A DNA stretch of 64,000 nucleotides from Plumapathes pennacea (GCA_964036295.1 OZ038466.1:1984001-2048000), one strand, 5' to 3'; shown: positions 23,301 to 37,299, counted from the stretch's first letter. The notes: generated from the sequence alone by a model not told the origin. Translations and numbers: made by a program.

Positions 23301-26300
23301 GAGGGGACAGACACAGGAAAAAATTATCCAACCACACTGACCTCAGCATTAGCATATTATAACAAGAACACTACACTGTACATTGCAACCTTGTTATGAT
23401 CAACTGGTGATGTACAAAAATGCAGTTTCCTTTACTTCACATTGTCAGTTCAGAAGGCATGTTGACAGATGGAGTTCAATAAATATAACAGTAACATTCT
23501 TTTTAGGCATCACAGTGTCATCTACTGTGTGCTTACTTACAGTATGTATGTATTGTATATGTGTAAACAAAACAACTGTGTCTTACAAGACTGTTAAAGG
23601 AAATTCCATCTGTCATGTAGGGTGTGTGTGTGTGGAGACTATTTAATGATAGCTTAATGACATACCAAGGCATCGGTAGGGAATGATTTTCCTATCATCA
23701 AACAAGACAGCTTTCTGGGCCTTTACAATGTTTCGCACATCAAGGCCAGGGTAAGATTTCTTGCAGTATCTACAAAATAATATTATAATGTACACATGTG
23801 AGTTACACATACAGTATCACAAACACTACCTCTCATCATACAAGGTGGCAGTGCCAGGCCCAGATTATGTTTTGTGATCATTATATCTAATTCAGGCCAA
23901 TTTACAGAAAATAAATTTGATGGGATGGCAATGTCTAAACTGCATTCCATCTACCTTATTATTCAATAGAGCCAGACAGATACCAAAATGCATTTTTATT
24001 AAAAGTAGCAAATATGCACTGAATGAGATGTATCAATGATCATCATGCCTAACATTGAGCCTTCAAGAGTGACATCGATGTTGTCTAGTGGGTGAAGCTT
24101 ACATGAGTATAAGAGGGTATGGTTTGTAGCTTGTCTAAATTTTGTAACATAACATATAAACTAGGCCATACTTGAGAATATCTTCTTTGTCAGTGGTACA
24201 GATGGCTGTGTGGTTCTTGTCTTTACTCCATTCTCCAGTTTTCAGGTCAACATGTTGACTCACTTTACCACAAGAGACCATGATCTGTGGCTCATGTGCA
24301 TTACCATCTTCCATGGCACAAAACACCTGCAAAGGACCAGTCAGATACTCAGTGGAACACATCCACATGGAACATCCAACAAAACTTCCAGAAAAACAGT
24401 TTTTTTCACAGCAGCCATATTGCATGCCTAGAACAATTAGAATTAAGCTCCTCTGGGAAAGAAAAGCTCTTGCTGTGTAAAATTATTCATTGTTTCAGGC
24501 ATGCAATTTATTACACGAAAAGTCGTGCAATATAGCTGCATTTTTACTCGTAATACTCCGCCTTATTGCACTCCTTCCTGTGTAATAACCCCTTTGCAGT
24601 AACTAAATTGTGTGGTGCATTATAATAACATTTGCAAAAAAAAAAAAAAAAAAAAAAAAGAAAGAAAGAAAGAAAAAATAAATAAATAAAAAGAAAAAAA
24701 AGAATAAATAAAAGCCTCTGGTGTAGAGACAGTGGTTTGTTGTTGCTGTGAATGAACATTTTTGCAGACCAAAAATAGTCAGTAGATCACAATTACACAA
24801 ATCTGAACCACTGCAAACAACCAGAAGCCCTTCAATTTATTATCACACTAACAGCATGTATCCATGACAACTTAACGACTTCAATGGAATTTAAGCAAAA
24901 CAAAATAATACACTATACAGTCCTACAATAGCATACTGTATCTCAGATGGTTGCAGCTTTCATGATCAAGTGCTGAATCCTTAGATTTGCTTCAAGGCCA
25001 CAACAATAAGTTACACTGGCTTATATGATCAACACATTGCTTGCATGTTGACAGAACATAAAAATATACTTGTAAAATGGAACCACTCTTTCCTTTGCAC
25101 CATATATATATATTACAAATTCAGTGGTGTATTATGCTATCACAATTCTGGGGCATATACAGTAGGTATATTCAAAAAACTCGTAACTGTGTCCCAATTG
25201 AACATTTTTCACATTTTGTATGAAACATATAAAAGAGCTCAGATAACAGTGAAATTAATGGTCACTTCATACAAAATTGCCACATGAACAACGCTTCATC
25301 AGTACACCTATAGTATTGTTATTCTTTATTCAAAAGTTCTTTATGGATAGATATTCATTTCAGTGATTATAAACAAGTAAAGCTTTAAGCACAGAACAGA
25401 AGTATAAAAATACAGCAGTAATCATTCTTTGTTATAATGAAGGGCAACACTCAAAACATTTTTATAGGATATGGACCACACAAGCCAGGTTGACATACAC
25501 TTATAAACTGCAGTTTATATAATATCCATACAAGGATCTTTATTGTACATTTGAAGTTTCATTTGGCATATAACAATATTCTATGTAATGCTTTAGATTT
25601 TTACATAAAAATAAAACTGAGTGTTTTCTTTTGTTGGGCCACTATACACCAGCAACATCTGCTATCAAGTAGCTTACATAAAGACTTCATACATTTATGT
25701 ATATACCTGAGTAACCAATATGTACAAGCCTAAATCTATAACATAAACTACAGTATATGCTGTGAGAGCACACTATAATGCAAATAAAGGTTATGATTTC
25801 AGACAATTAGCAGAAAAAGTGACTGATACAACATGCTGTCCAGTCAGGCTAGGATCCTGACGGCTGCTTCTCTTATGGCAGAAATAACAGACTCAGCATC
25901 AATAATTTATTGCCTCAACAGAAAAATAACAACAGTATATGTGAATAATATTTTACCCATGGATGAAATGTTTTAACCAGAATTATAGGCCGCTGAAAAT
26001 GTATCGACTCTCTAAAACACCAATGAACTTTGTACAGTAGACACATTAATGAGTACAGGTTCAGGTGATTCAAAAACAAAGTCTTTTAGTGAATAATGAC
26101 CAAGGTCACTTTGAATGTTATGTTTACATGAATAAGAACCATGCAATTCAAAGTACGAACTGTGTTTCATGTAAAGCATTCCTGCCCGACGTTTTTGAAG
26201 ATAGTTAAATTATTGTATGTGTAGTATACAGTACCCCAAAGGATATAAAGATGTAAAAAAACATGTTGACTTAAATCTATTTTTGCACAAAAAATGTACA

Positions 26301-27693
26301 AAAAATGTTGATGGTACTTCCTAGACAAATATCACACATTCTGATATTATATTTTCCTTTTTTTATGTGGTCATGTTACCATACATAGAATTATGCCTTT
26401 CTGATACTGCAGCAACTATCACTTATTAAAGTAAATCCAGCATGGATACCATACTTTTACTATATACAGTATGTGCCTATACACCTTAGTAACACACTTG
26501 AGAAAAAAAAACTTCCAAAGACTGAGAATTGCATTATATTCCTTCTTTTTTATGTTGGAACCTTGTCAATCAGTATTGCTTTCGTTGTGCAGAATACCTA
26601 AGTTCTAATGAACATGTTTATCAAACTTTTCAAGCCCAGAAATTGGTTTCTCCTGATACTAAACATTTCCAAGATGCCTGTTGAACCGAAGAAAATAGAA
26701 ATTTGAAATTTTCATCATCTCAATCTCATGGTCGTAATCTGATATTCCTTGTCCTTATTTGGTTCAGTTCAAGGCAAATAAAGGGATCCTTTGGGCAATG
26801 AAAACATGCTATAAAGCTTATGGCAATCAAATGCGGAACATTCAACAAAACTGTGTAAAGCATTCCAAAGTTTCACATCTAAGGAATTCCATCTTAACAC
26901 ATCGCATCAGTATTCGCTCACAAAAGCTGATATTGGACAAAAGCCCTCGTGGAGAAAAAGTGATCACACACTTTTCGACTATTTGAGTAAAAGGCAAAAC
27001 ATATTCAACACAAAATTCCCTGTCCATATTTGTAATCTCCTGGTTTATATTTATGAGTTCACTAGGGGAAGTACAAACTCGAGTCGTCGTTCGATTATGA
27101 TAAATTTCGCCCAGTCGGTTCCCAACGAAACCTCTTGTATTACAAAAATCAGTTTTATATCTTGCTTAGCTTTGCCTGCACTTCGCTCAGGTCTCCTAAA
27201 CGAACTGGGTGAAGCGTCGAACAGTTTCCGTGATAAACTAAAACACGATATCGAATTTCAAAACCCAAGAAAAGACGGCTTAAAATAGCAAAACCACGAA
27301 ACGGAACATAGCTTTGTGGGAAAAAAGGAACGGCCTTGCTAAAACGTCAGTGCAAACATGTCGGCGAAACGTTGTCGGGCAACAAAACCTTCACAAGCTT
27401 CGCGTTTCTTTAATATAATATAATATACAGTTCGATTCTGTTCTTACGGGTTCCAGACACTAATCAGCTTATAACTTTGAGCAATCGTTGCAAAAATAGC
27501 TACCTTTTATCAAACACCCTTCTTTGAACACAGAACCTCTCGACAGAAAAGATGTCTACGTTGCTTTTAATTATTACAAACTCGCGTTCCTGATTTGCTC
27601 GGACATCGCAATAACTTTATACTCTAAACAGACTGAACTCACCTGTGAAGCCATTAGGCTCAGGAATATCGACAGGACGATACTCCGTACCAT
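20368..27693 (-). CDS. APP: Amyloid-beta precursor-like protein (APP/APLP family)
   Basis: Type I membrane protein. Coding exons, 5' to 3': 27643-27693, 24172-24326, 23666-23769, 22966-23295, 22173-22328, 21795-22029, 20982-21177, 20368-20769; 1629 nt, 542 aa. The start is fixed by an in-frame TAA two codons upstream and by a signal peptide (MVRSIVLSIFLSLMASQ). Order: growth-factor-like domain about 22-105; copper-binding-type domain about 106-165, ending GMLIPCG and GVEFVCC; helical E2 domain about 215-405; acidic stalk; membrane helix about 474-498 with GLSCG (GxxxG); tail ending HLDNMQKNGYENPTYKF. NPTY tail motifs of this family bind PTB adaptors such as Fe65. There is no Kunitz domain and no Abeta-like sequence. 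Relative to human APP it lacks the 98-105 disulfide loop, and the copper-site histidines are replaced by E, D and K. The symbol denotes the family; orthology to one vertebrate paralogue is not implied. Confidence 0.95.
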
Positions 27694-28507
27694 CCTTTAA
27701 ACTCGAAAACCTCAAATTCGAAATATACAACAAAACAACTAATAAATATGGCGGACTTCTTCGTAAACCGAGTGCGTTTAACATCACGTGACTTCTTTGC
27801 ACTTCAATTTACATACGAATACGCGCGCTTTTGATTGGCTCAATGCAGATGTCCACAGTATATTTGCCTCCTTTTAGCAATTTCGTCATTGTCCAATATT
27901 AATTGCTTCGCATTGTTGGCAGGAATAAATCGTGATCAATCGAACACAAAAGACTATATTTCAATATTTTCCCGCTCCAGATCTCTTATTCCGACCACAG
28001 TGGATAGTCCTCTTCTGGTTCAACCTGACGGTTCATCGGTGCTGTTGCTTGAAGAGGTTTTTGATAAAATATTTTGCTTTCAAAGGTTAGCCGCCAGCAT
28101 GCCGGGCCAGGAATCCATGAATTCTAAACTATTTTTACGGCCGTGTTGAAATTGTTGAGTCAGTAATTCGTGCGAGGTATTGAGCTGGCCTGGGGGGAGC
28201 CCCAGTTTGTACAGGCCGAAGCCATAACGCATTGAGTAAATGTTCACAATAAGCAACCTTTAATACGGAAAAGGTGATATAATAAACACGAACTTCAAGG
28301 CGGATATAGTGGCATTCTTACAGAGCAAAACAAAAGTACACAGTGATTGAGAAACAAATCGCAAGGAGCGCTAGAAAAAGAAAACCGCCTTGAATCATAC
28401 CGCTTATGTACTTCATTGCAAATAAAAGTGTACTGTATTGATGAACTTATGACAGACAAGGATAAAACACGTTGCATCCAGTTGGGCGACCAAGCACGAC
28501 TCCCTCC

Positions 28508-28538
<31 letters not shown>

Positions 28539-29941
28539 TGAAGTGGGTAATTGTTTGTTGAAGGACGTCATAGGGTGTGTCCCGGGTGCGAGAGGAAACT
28601 GGCACATTCTAACAAAGAAACACGAATAAAAGAGCAGGAGTTTCGTACATGTACTAAAAACTCAAGTTCTTTCTCATCTTAGCTAGTAAAAAGTTCCCTG
28701 TAGTGCGGATCTTAGCTTTTCAATACTGCTACTACCTTAATTACAAGAGGTCACTGGAAATTTGCGATGAGTTTCAGCAACACTTCGATCAAAGGTTGTC
28801 TACCTATATTGCATAAAACGTTCCATCTTGGACCAGTCTGATATTCCTTCTTCCATGGTCTTGGCGAACAAAATGCAAACTTCTGGGGAAGATGAGGACT
28901 AAAAGTTTGTTAGCATACATTCAAGTTGTGTTGCGAAACGAAAGCGTTTCATTGCCATGCTAAATGATTGAACCAAGAGAAGATCATCTTTTGTTTGACT
29001 ACTAAGTTGAATTTCAAATTGGAAAGGCTCGTAAGTACAAGCAGAAAAACGTTGCACGTTCACGCATCTAACTTCACAAGAGGACACGTTCGAAACGCCA
29101 GCCAAACTTCATTAACGGCGCTTAGCTTTCCCACACCAACTTTTAGTTGATTTAGCATACGTTTTACCCGCACGTATACGTAATGCAAAACTCGTTGTCA
29201 CTAATACTAGCATTGCATTGTAACCTTTACGATAGTCCTTCAATAACTGTGAACCATAAAATATCATTGCCGGTAACTTGCCAGTTCATAGTGAGCCTGG
29301 GAACGACCTGGCAGAAGGTCGAGATTGCAGAATACGAATAGAGTAATGGCGACATATTCCATGCTATGGTGTCACAAGACCCATATATTTATGTAGAATG
29401 ATGATGCGACAAAGAAGCTCTCTTGTATATTCTTCACCAGATAAAAACTCTTTTTCACTAAAAGTTTTGAACGCAGTGTCATAACTCGACTCGATTTCGC
29501 GGGTACATTGCATGGCCTAGCAGGAAAAATAAACTGGACGCCCGGACTGCGAGCAGTATCTCCAAGAGCGAACGAGCCGCACTCTCTAAAGAGCGGTGTA
29601 AGCACTCGCCACACGATCCTAGAGGAACTGCTCGTAATCTAGAACAGCCAGGTGTTGGCTGAAATGACAAGAGTTTCAAGGGATATAATCCCAGACAAAA
29701 CTAGTCAAACATAACTTCTAAGCTGCCTCATCCGCCCAACCTCTAGCAATGTTCAATCGTTGTAAATCACACACCATGCAGTTGCAAATGATCTCTCAGC
29801 AACCTTGCTTGCTGGAAATTGAGCTATAGAGAGGCAATGAGAGCAGTGAAGATGGAATGTTTTAACATTTTCTTTGGGATTGTCGTTCCACGGGTCCGTC
29901 GACCGCTGACTCTGTAGTTATCTATTGTCCTAAGCGAGCAG
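27694..29941. other. Intergenic region between APP-like and TOM70 genes
   Basis: Contains the APP-like promoter side and the 3' flank of TOM70. A C homopolymer of about 29 bases lies at 28509-28537 and is a likely length-error site. No coding exon or RNA gene was recognised. Confidence 0.5.
27785..27790. promoter_or_regulatory. CACGTG E-box upstream of the APP-like gene
   Basis: A canonical E-box about 92 bases upstream of the start codon, likely in the promoter or 5' UTR. A site of the same sequence sits at a similar distance before TOM70. Factors such as USF, MYC/MAX or MITF/TFE bind this motif in animals; use here is inferred only. Confidence 0.35.
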
Positions 29942-32900
29942 TTAACCGGTGTAAGGAAACTGGGGAGGAGTCAGGCCCATGTTTTCTGTGACGTATTTCT
30001 GAGCCTTGGCTGCTTCACAGAGTGAAAACGTCTGGGCCATCTCCGTTTCTGTGCGCACTAGGTCGATACCTTTTTGGAATAACGAGATTGCTTTGTCGAT
30101 ATTTCCTCTGTGGAGAAAAAGTCAAGTAACGTATGAGGCGTCTTATCTGGTCGGAGAAGAAAGTACACATTAAGGGGGAACATGGGGAAGCCATTTCGTG
30201 CGCAAAAGGCTGACAACGTTGAGGGATCGCAGCTCTCACCTCAGTACTATCACTGATTATCATGAAGGTGTGGTCAAAGAGGAAAAAATTTATCAACTAA
30301 GTATCATGACTTTTTATTTTTATCCAAAAAGAATGAGACCCCTTTTTTCCTTATAATATTATTATAGTCCGTGATAGTTCGTGTTTAAAGAGGCGCGAAA
30401 GTTCAAGCTCTCATCAACTTTCATCGACTATTATCACCGTTTGATGAGAGTTTTACGAGTAAGTGTCGCATGCGACCTTCTTACGACACTGTTATGCCAC
30501 AAATCGCATCGTGTAAATTTAACCTAAAGCTGTCTCTAATTAGTATAGAGGGCTTTTACCCTCAGCTACGCAAGTCAGTTTGACATAAATAAACTTGACT
30601 TGTTATTCATATTTTATATCTCACCTTTGTACTTCTAGTGTCGCCAAAGTTTCGTAAGCAAAGTCGCACTTATCATCAATCTCGATGGCCTTGTTTACAA
30701 ACTCGACTGCTGCCTCTATATCTTGTTTCCACTGAACCATCAACAAACTGTAAAAACAAACACGGTAAAGACGCCTGCTAAACGTCGGCCCTTCCTGCAG
30801 CATCATTGGTAGCCTACGTAGCAAGCGTTTCCGTAGGATTCTGAGCGCATACGAAGACTTTTTCGATTTTGTACAGCGCTCGGTCCCTACGGAAACCCCC
30901 CCCCCGGGGGGGTACTCCTCAAAATTTTGGGTGGGAGTGTGCCGCCTGGGACTGAAAACCCTTGCCCTTTCAGATCAAAAGTTGCGATTTTCGACCGCTT
31001 TTCAGACCAAAATGTGCGATTTTCGACCCTATTTCAGACCAAAGGATCAAATCGATACCCTATTTCAGACTAAAATGCTGAAAATGATACCCTTTGGGGC
31101 GGCACATACCTATATGTCTCATATATGGTAGTACCCCCCCACCTCCCCACAGCACGTACCTTTTGTACACGTAGTGCACAGGGTTATCCGGTTGAAGTGC
31201 GATTGCCTGATCGAACTTCTCTTCTGCTCTGTCAAACCTCTGGTGTTCTTGAAGAACCTAAAATAACGGTGGGAAGAAAAGAGGAAGCTGGTCCCATTTG
31301 TGGTCGATATGTAGTCGTGGTATGTTGTCTGTATGTGGTTGGCATGTTATGAAGTGAGACGCATGTTATCAGTAAGTTAAGTGTTTCTGTTGTTCTGACG
31401 AGTAAATGAATAGCAGAGTAAGAAAAAGAATGAATGCTTCTGCATCTACGGAAGTGGTACATCTATAAAAAATACTCTGAAATACCCTATTTTGCAAAAT
31501 GAGTGAGGCCCAAATAGGCGTGTTAAAAGTTCAATGCAATTGCAGTGATAATAAAAAAATCAAAACATTTTAAAACAATAAATATATAATATATATAATA
31601 TAATACTACAAATATCCAAAGAAATAAGCTTCTAACTTTGAGCTTCGAACGTAAATTAAAGGTCTTTGCTATTACTTTCTTTTCTTCACATAAGTTCAAA
31701 GGAGAATATAATATTTTAGATCAAAGTGTTTGGTACAAACCTGAGCATACAGACTTAGAGCATCATGTGAGTCTGGGTGTTTTTCTGCCACTTGTTCCAT
31801 CATCTCAACAGCCCCCTGGGCCAGGATAGGAGCTTGTGATATGATGGCAGATTTGTAGATACAGTATGCCAGTTGAACCTTAGCAGGTACAAAGTTGCTA
31901 TTCAATGAGATGGACTTCTCAAAGTCTTCCTTGGCATCTGATAACTTCTCTGTCAAGAATTTAATCTGCAGTGAGAGGAAAGGTGAAAGGTTAAGCAAAT
32001 AAAAATAGTGGATGGAGAACCTGCAAAGGGCTGTTGGCCTGTTGAAAGCACACTCTCACTAATGGCAACTTTCACTTCTTTTGAAGAGTGGGAGGTCATT
32101 CCTTGGGGGTACTGATTCAAGAAGAATACATGGAACCGACAATAACATTGTATTCATTTGAAACTTTTTTTTTTTTTTTTTTACGAAAAACAGCAACACA
32201 AGAAAGAGTCAATTTACAAGGAGCTCAGAAACATCGAAAACAGTGTGGGAGACCAGTGGGGACTCCCACATAAAAATGATGGGGATGCTCGTTGGGAAGA
32301 GGTACCAAAACCGTAATTTTGACCCAGAAGATGGAGATTCCCAGGATTACAGTTCATACATACTGACAGAAATTTTTATTCAGAGTCAGTGCATGGAAAC
32401 TCTGAGTGAGGCTGTCTGGTACAACTTCAAAGGAAGGCTTTCCATGCAATGAGTGCATACCACTATACCATATGTACGATGGGAATCATTGATTTTTTTT
32501 TTTGTAGTTTACCTGTCCTCTGTGATAGTAAATATCAGAATTTTCAGGGTCCAGGGAGATTGCTTTGTTAAAATCCAGTGATGCCTCGCTTTCCAGGCCC
32601 TCTTGCATCCGGTGAGAGCCCCTCTTGATCAGGCAGTTTACCTTCAACTGCAGACAAATGACACAACTTAGACCCTTCCTGCAGACTCAAAACTGATAAA
32701 GCACTGGAGGAAGATGGTACAGTCAAACCTGTATAGCAGACACCCTTGGGGAATTCTGCTCAATACAGGTACAGTTTGCAGTATCTTACTGGGGAGTAGA
32801 TTTTCGAGACTTGGACAACCATCCACTTAATATACGTTTGACTATATTCATCAATAAGTGTACCTTGATTCCAGCCTTGTCGTCATCCATGTCAATAACT

Positions 32901-34787
32901 CGTGTCAGGTCACTAATTGCTTCATTCACTTGGGCTGTGAGACAGAACATGGTGCCCCTCAGGGCAAAGGCTCTGGCATAAAAAGGGCCTGGCCCTACAA
33001 ATAAAGAAAGATGCAAACCTCTTCACTTGACTCTGATAATGACTTCCACTCAGGTCTAATTGAAATGTCAGTCACCAAGAACAGTCTTCCTGAAGACAAC
33101 TCTCACTCTCAAACTATTTGCCATAAATAAAGAGGTTACTGCAGTAGATGTTGCTTCTTATAATTTGCACCCAGAAAGTTGTGCAAGCAAACTTATTGTA
33201 TGTTTTTTTCCCTTCCAAACCTGTCTGCTTTCTACAGATATTACATCAACACAGCCCCACCAGCTATGCTGAATTACTTACCGTGTAAACCTTAAATACT
33301 TTACTTTTACTTTACTTAGGACCTACGATGTTGAAAAATTTACATTCAACTGTTGCAAACCAAAGACATAAATGCCAACCTTTGTCAATTTCTTTTGTAC
33401 ACAGCTCAACAACCACTTCAAACTTCTTGTCTTTCACAGATCTGAGAGCCTCCAGGAATGGAGAGTCCTCTGGAACATCTTCATCAGCCTTGTGTTCCTC
33501 ATTTAATATTGCATCTGCATCAAGAATGTAAGAAAACAAATGACCAGCCACATGACTTGAATGTCTGTACAAATATACAAGCAAGTCTTTGTCAGCAAGG
33601 TCTTGAACTTGTGAAAGCTGTGTTCAGAAAGTGGTTTAACTAAAGCTGTCCCAGTTGTGGCTTGACCTATAACCTTCACTTACAGTACCCCCTAGACTCT
33701 GCGATTCTCAGACGCTTTTTCTTTTTTCACTAATGCATACAATCTGTGGCTGAAAAGGAGGGACTGGCACAGTTTACTGTAAGTACTCTCACAGGAACAT
33801 TTCACTGCATCAGCATGCATTGTACTTGCCTTCATTAAAGGACTCCAAGTAAGCTCTAACATAAGTGGGTGATGGGATAATCGGCTTGCGTTTCTAGGAA
33901 AGATGAAGAAGACTGTAAACGTTCCAGACATGGAATAAAATGTAAATAAACTATGCATTCACGTCATAAGAAAACTAACAAATAAACTGGTTGGTGTTTC
34001 ATGCAAAAGAGGCACAAGAACATACACTTGTGGAGAAGGGAATTCTACAGTTTAAATATAAATGTATTGGTATGCTGTACTCCATGTCTTTTTGATGAAG
34101 CAAATTTAGGTTGAAATAAAACAAGAATGCCCTGTAGCTTTTGGTTTTAATGGTACAATATATGATAACTGCATATGTTAATATTAACGATGTACCGGTA
34201 GTAGTCACTGTTGGATTCTCTGATATAACATAATCTGCATCATCTGCACCTTGAAATATTCACTGGCTTTCTCCTTGCCAATCTCTTTCAATACTCGATC
34301 AGCTTGCGTCATCCATGTTGGGTTATTGAATCCTTCCACCATACACACAGCTGTCAGGTCTACAAATAACAATATATAACAACACTAGAGAACACAACAC
34401 AAAAATTTCCAAATGTGACTGAATAAAAATATGTCCTAACCTTCATGGACAGCATAAGATTATTCTAGTTTCTAGTTTTACACTGTGTGACAACTTCTTT
34501 AGTGGTTACAGCCATAGGTCATGATTCCAAAACTTAGTCAGGCAGTATACTTTTTGGCGGGCCGTGTAAATGTCTACCTTGCAGGCATTCTTCTTTTCTG
34601 TTCAGCTGTTCGTAAGCTCTTGCTCTTTTCATCAGGGCCTTGCTGTATCTTTTGTTCAGTTCCAGAGCTGACAGTGAAACAAAACTGGTCAGAGTCTACA
34701 CTATAAATCCTACACTTCCTGAACACGATGACTTTTGGATGAGAACTGATAGAACAATCAATGTCGTTCTAACTTGGTCAGATCATG

Positions 34788-34818
<31 letters not shown>

Positions 34819-36217
34819 ATTCAGATCATGAATACATTATTTTCCTTTGGTGTTGAAAGCTTCATCTTGTAAGCATGACATAATGAGGCTGATTTTCTTT
34901 GCATGTACTTCAGCCCCCCCCCCCCCCCTGCAAAGACCTCTGTGGGTACATGTAGATGTTTAGTTTCATATTTCAGTTCAGTTATGAAACAATATACTTT
35001 ATTGGCTTGAGCAGCCCAACAAACTATGTGTAAAATATTCCACATTACCTATTCAAGGCAAATATCAAATTAGACAAGCATGTGAATTTATCATTTTACA
35101 TCAGTTAATAGGGAGAGCTTCTGCCATGACACACCTTTTGTAGCATTTGCAACAACTTGCTCAAAATCATTCTGCAAACAAACAAAAGAGCCAAAAATAT
35201 TGTGTTCAGTAAGGACTATACAATAATGATATTTTCTAAATGGCACAATTTTTGACAATAATTTAGCAGATTCGTCACAAGCATCATGCTGAGTTTTGTG
35301 TTACCTGCTGCTCATATGCGGCAGCTCTGTTTTGGTAATATGTTGCCAGGTCTTGCTTGTTCTCAGGTGGACAAAGCTCGATGGCTTCAGTGTAACATTT
35401 GATTGCCTGCTCATACTTTCCACCCTTGAAGTATTTGTTTCCTTTCTGTTTGATGGCCTGTGCTTGTTGTGCAGGAGTCTAAAGTTGTAACAAATGATTA
35501 TTACTGTAGTTACGGTACTGGAATTCTTGTCTAAACCCTAAAGGTTCTTTTGACTAAAACTTTGTCACCAAACAGCACTGTTCAACAAATGACAAATGTA
35601 TACGGTTTACAGTTTGCTGCTGTGTGATTTGCATCAGCTGGGAAACCAGTGGGAGAAACATTGTCAGCTCTAATGACCTGGGTGCAAAGAATTTGTAGCT
35701 ACTGAGAGGTTGTATACTGAGAGGTTCCCAGACGGAGGGGGGGAAGGGGGCGAGGGAGAGTCCCAGGTGGGGGAGGGGAGGGGGAGGGGAGGGGGGAAGG
35801 AAAAGGGGTGTGTGACAAGTGACAAACCTTTGTTAACACTAGTAATGGAGTAAGCACAGTTTAAATAGAGTGTCAGGTTCCTGCTTTTAATCCATGATAG
35901 AGAATATACAATATCTCAAATTTCGCAAAGTGCTGTCCTCACTCTTGTACTGTACTAAAATATTTAAAAAGAAATCTATAGAACAAAAGTTTACTCACAA
36001 GTTCATGAGTGTCCTTTTCCTTGGCTTCCTCGCGGTCTGTAGGAGCAGGGGGACTTGTAACAGCGTTTTCTTCGTCTCCGGGTTTGTCAATGGCTTGTGC
36101 CGGTCTGGACTGCCAGTAATACACGGCCGCTCCCACCCCGATTGCAGCGACCGGCAAGCCAATCAACAAAGCCAACTGAAACTTCGTCAGCCCTCCTGTC
36201 GTCTCTTGACTGCTCAT
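29942..36217 (-). CDS. TOMM70: Mitochondrial import receptor subunit TOM70
   Basis: Outer-membrane receptor that accepts Hsp70/Hsp90-bound precursors, notably carrier proteins, for the TOM complex. Coding exons, 5' to 3': 35999-36217, 35305-35478, 35135-35171, 34578-34667, 34250-34359, 33830-33893, 33380-33514, 32864-32994, 32513-32647, 31741-31965, 31160-31257, 30625-30747, 29942-30107; 1707 nt, 568 aa (human about 608). Residues 13-35 form the N-terminal anchor (KFQLALLIGLPVAAIGVGAA). A charged linker follows, then TPR repeats from about 83: GNKYFKGGKYEQAIKCYTEA, YYQNRAAAYE and KALMKRARAYEQL, which match the chaperone-tail clamp. Later repeats include LIKRGS, DIYYHRGQ, ALQPDNPVHYVYK and CDFAYETLATLEVQRGN. 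The intron after exon 33830-33893 has a GC donor; all others are GT-AG. A 37-nt exon (35135-35171) is easily missed. Confidence 0.96.
30906..31140. repeat. G/C-run-bounded repeat with internal CAGACCAAAA units
   Basis: Starts with GGGGGGGTACTCC and ends with GTAGTACCCCCCC, so its ends are inverted. The interior has about five units of roughly 30 bases, built on TTTCAGACCAAAATGTGCGA and later CCCTATTTCAGACTAAAA, followed by TTTGGGGCGGCACATACCT. The same element, longer, occurs at 63164-63605. It sits in a TOM70 intron, between exons 30625-30747 and 31160-31257. Confidence 0.85.
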
Positions 36218-37299
36218 TCTTCAGAGAAGTAGGATTGTCCCCCAACGCAACTGAAAAGAATCACCAAGTTTGGTTCCCCGGCGCCATGACTGCTCCTCCG
36301 CGCACGTGTATTATGCCAGATGCGCATATGTACCAGAAAAACAACCGCTGACTTTTTCCGCTTCGCCCCCAGGACCCTCCGCGTGAAGGGAGTGGCCTGG
36401 CACTGATGCGTTTATTATAAGTCGCAGAATCGCAGGGTGCGGGCGATTTCAGGATGATACCTCATAAACGGCTAAAGCAAAATAAGACAATGCATTGCAA
36501 AAATTCTTGTTATAGTCAAAGGAAGATTTCGTAAAAGTTTCAACAGTTTTAAATTTTTCGTCAAAATCCGCCATTTTGGAGATTAAAAGCATAGACCATC
36601 TATATAAAATTGCGCTGAGCCACTTCCGTCCGTACGTCCGTGACGCTTTTTCTCAGGCATCCTCATCATAAAAACTATCTAATGGACGCCAAATCGAGTG
36701 AAACTAAGTATAAATATTGGCCTCGTATGCGAGCCAGTTTTAGAAATCGGAAATGAGCTTAAAAAGAGAATTTCTGTTGTAAGGTGACCGGATGTCAGGC
36801 TGATGCTGCCGCATGTTAAAAAAACGAGATTTTGATGTCGATCGATCGGCAATTCGTCAAGTGGTATTGTCTGAGTATTACCCAGACCCCCCGGGCCAGA
36901 TTCATTGGTCGGGTCTGAGGAAAGTCATTTTTTACATTACATGCATTCGCCTTTTTGTTATAATCATACCGAGTTTGGTCCATAAATCGCAGAATGATAC
37001 GTTTTGGAGCTTAATTCAACAGCAGGAAATTTTGCATAGAACCTCGTTAACTAATGATTTGCAATTTTAAAAGCGATACCGTCACACTTCCGCACTCAAC
37101 TTAGAGCATAATACTTTCTTTTTCGGTAGTTACACGAATCAAAATTTTTTGCAACAACGTGTAATGCAGCGTCATTGCGAAAAAAGTTTTATAAGAAATG
37201 CATGCAACATTCCTATAGCGCAACTTGTCTCGCAACAAAAATTGTGAGATAAGATTAGCCAGGAAAGTACAACTCTTTTAAAAATTCTACGATGGGGCC
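36218..37299. other. Intergenic region between TOM70 and SABATH copy 1
   Basis: Holds the TOM70 promoter side and the 3' flank of SABATH copy 1. No coding exon, RNA gene or clear transposon was recognised. Confidence 0.5.
36303..36308. promoter_or_regulatory. CACGTG E-box upstream of TOM70
   Basis: Canonical E-box about 86 bases upstream of the TOM70 start codon, close to the spacing seen before the APP-like gene. Promoter use is inferred. Confidence 0.35.

Noticed and set aside
27617-27802. Alternative APP first-exon frame with a hydrophobic stretch (PPYLLVVLLYISNL)
   Set aside because: It would leave the wrong phase at the donor. The other frame, with an in-frame upstream stop and signal peptide MVRSIVLSIF, joins exon 2 correctly.
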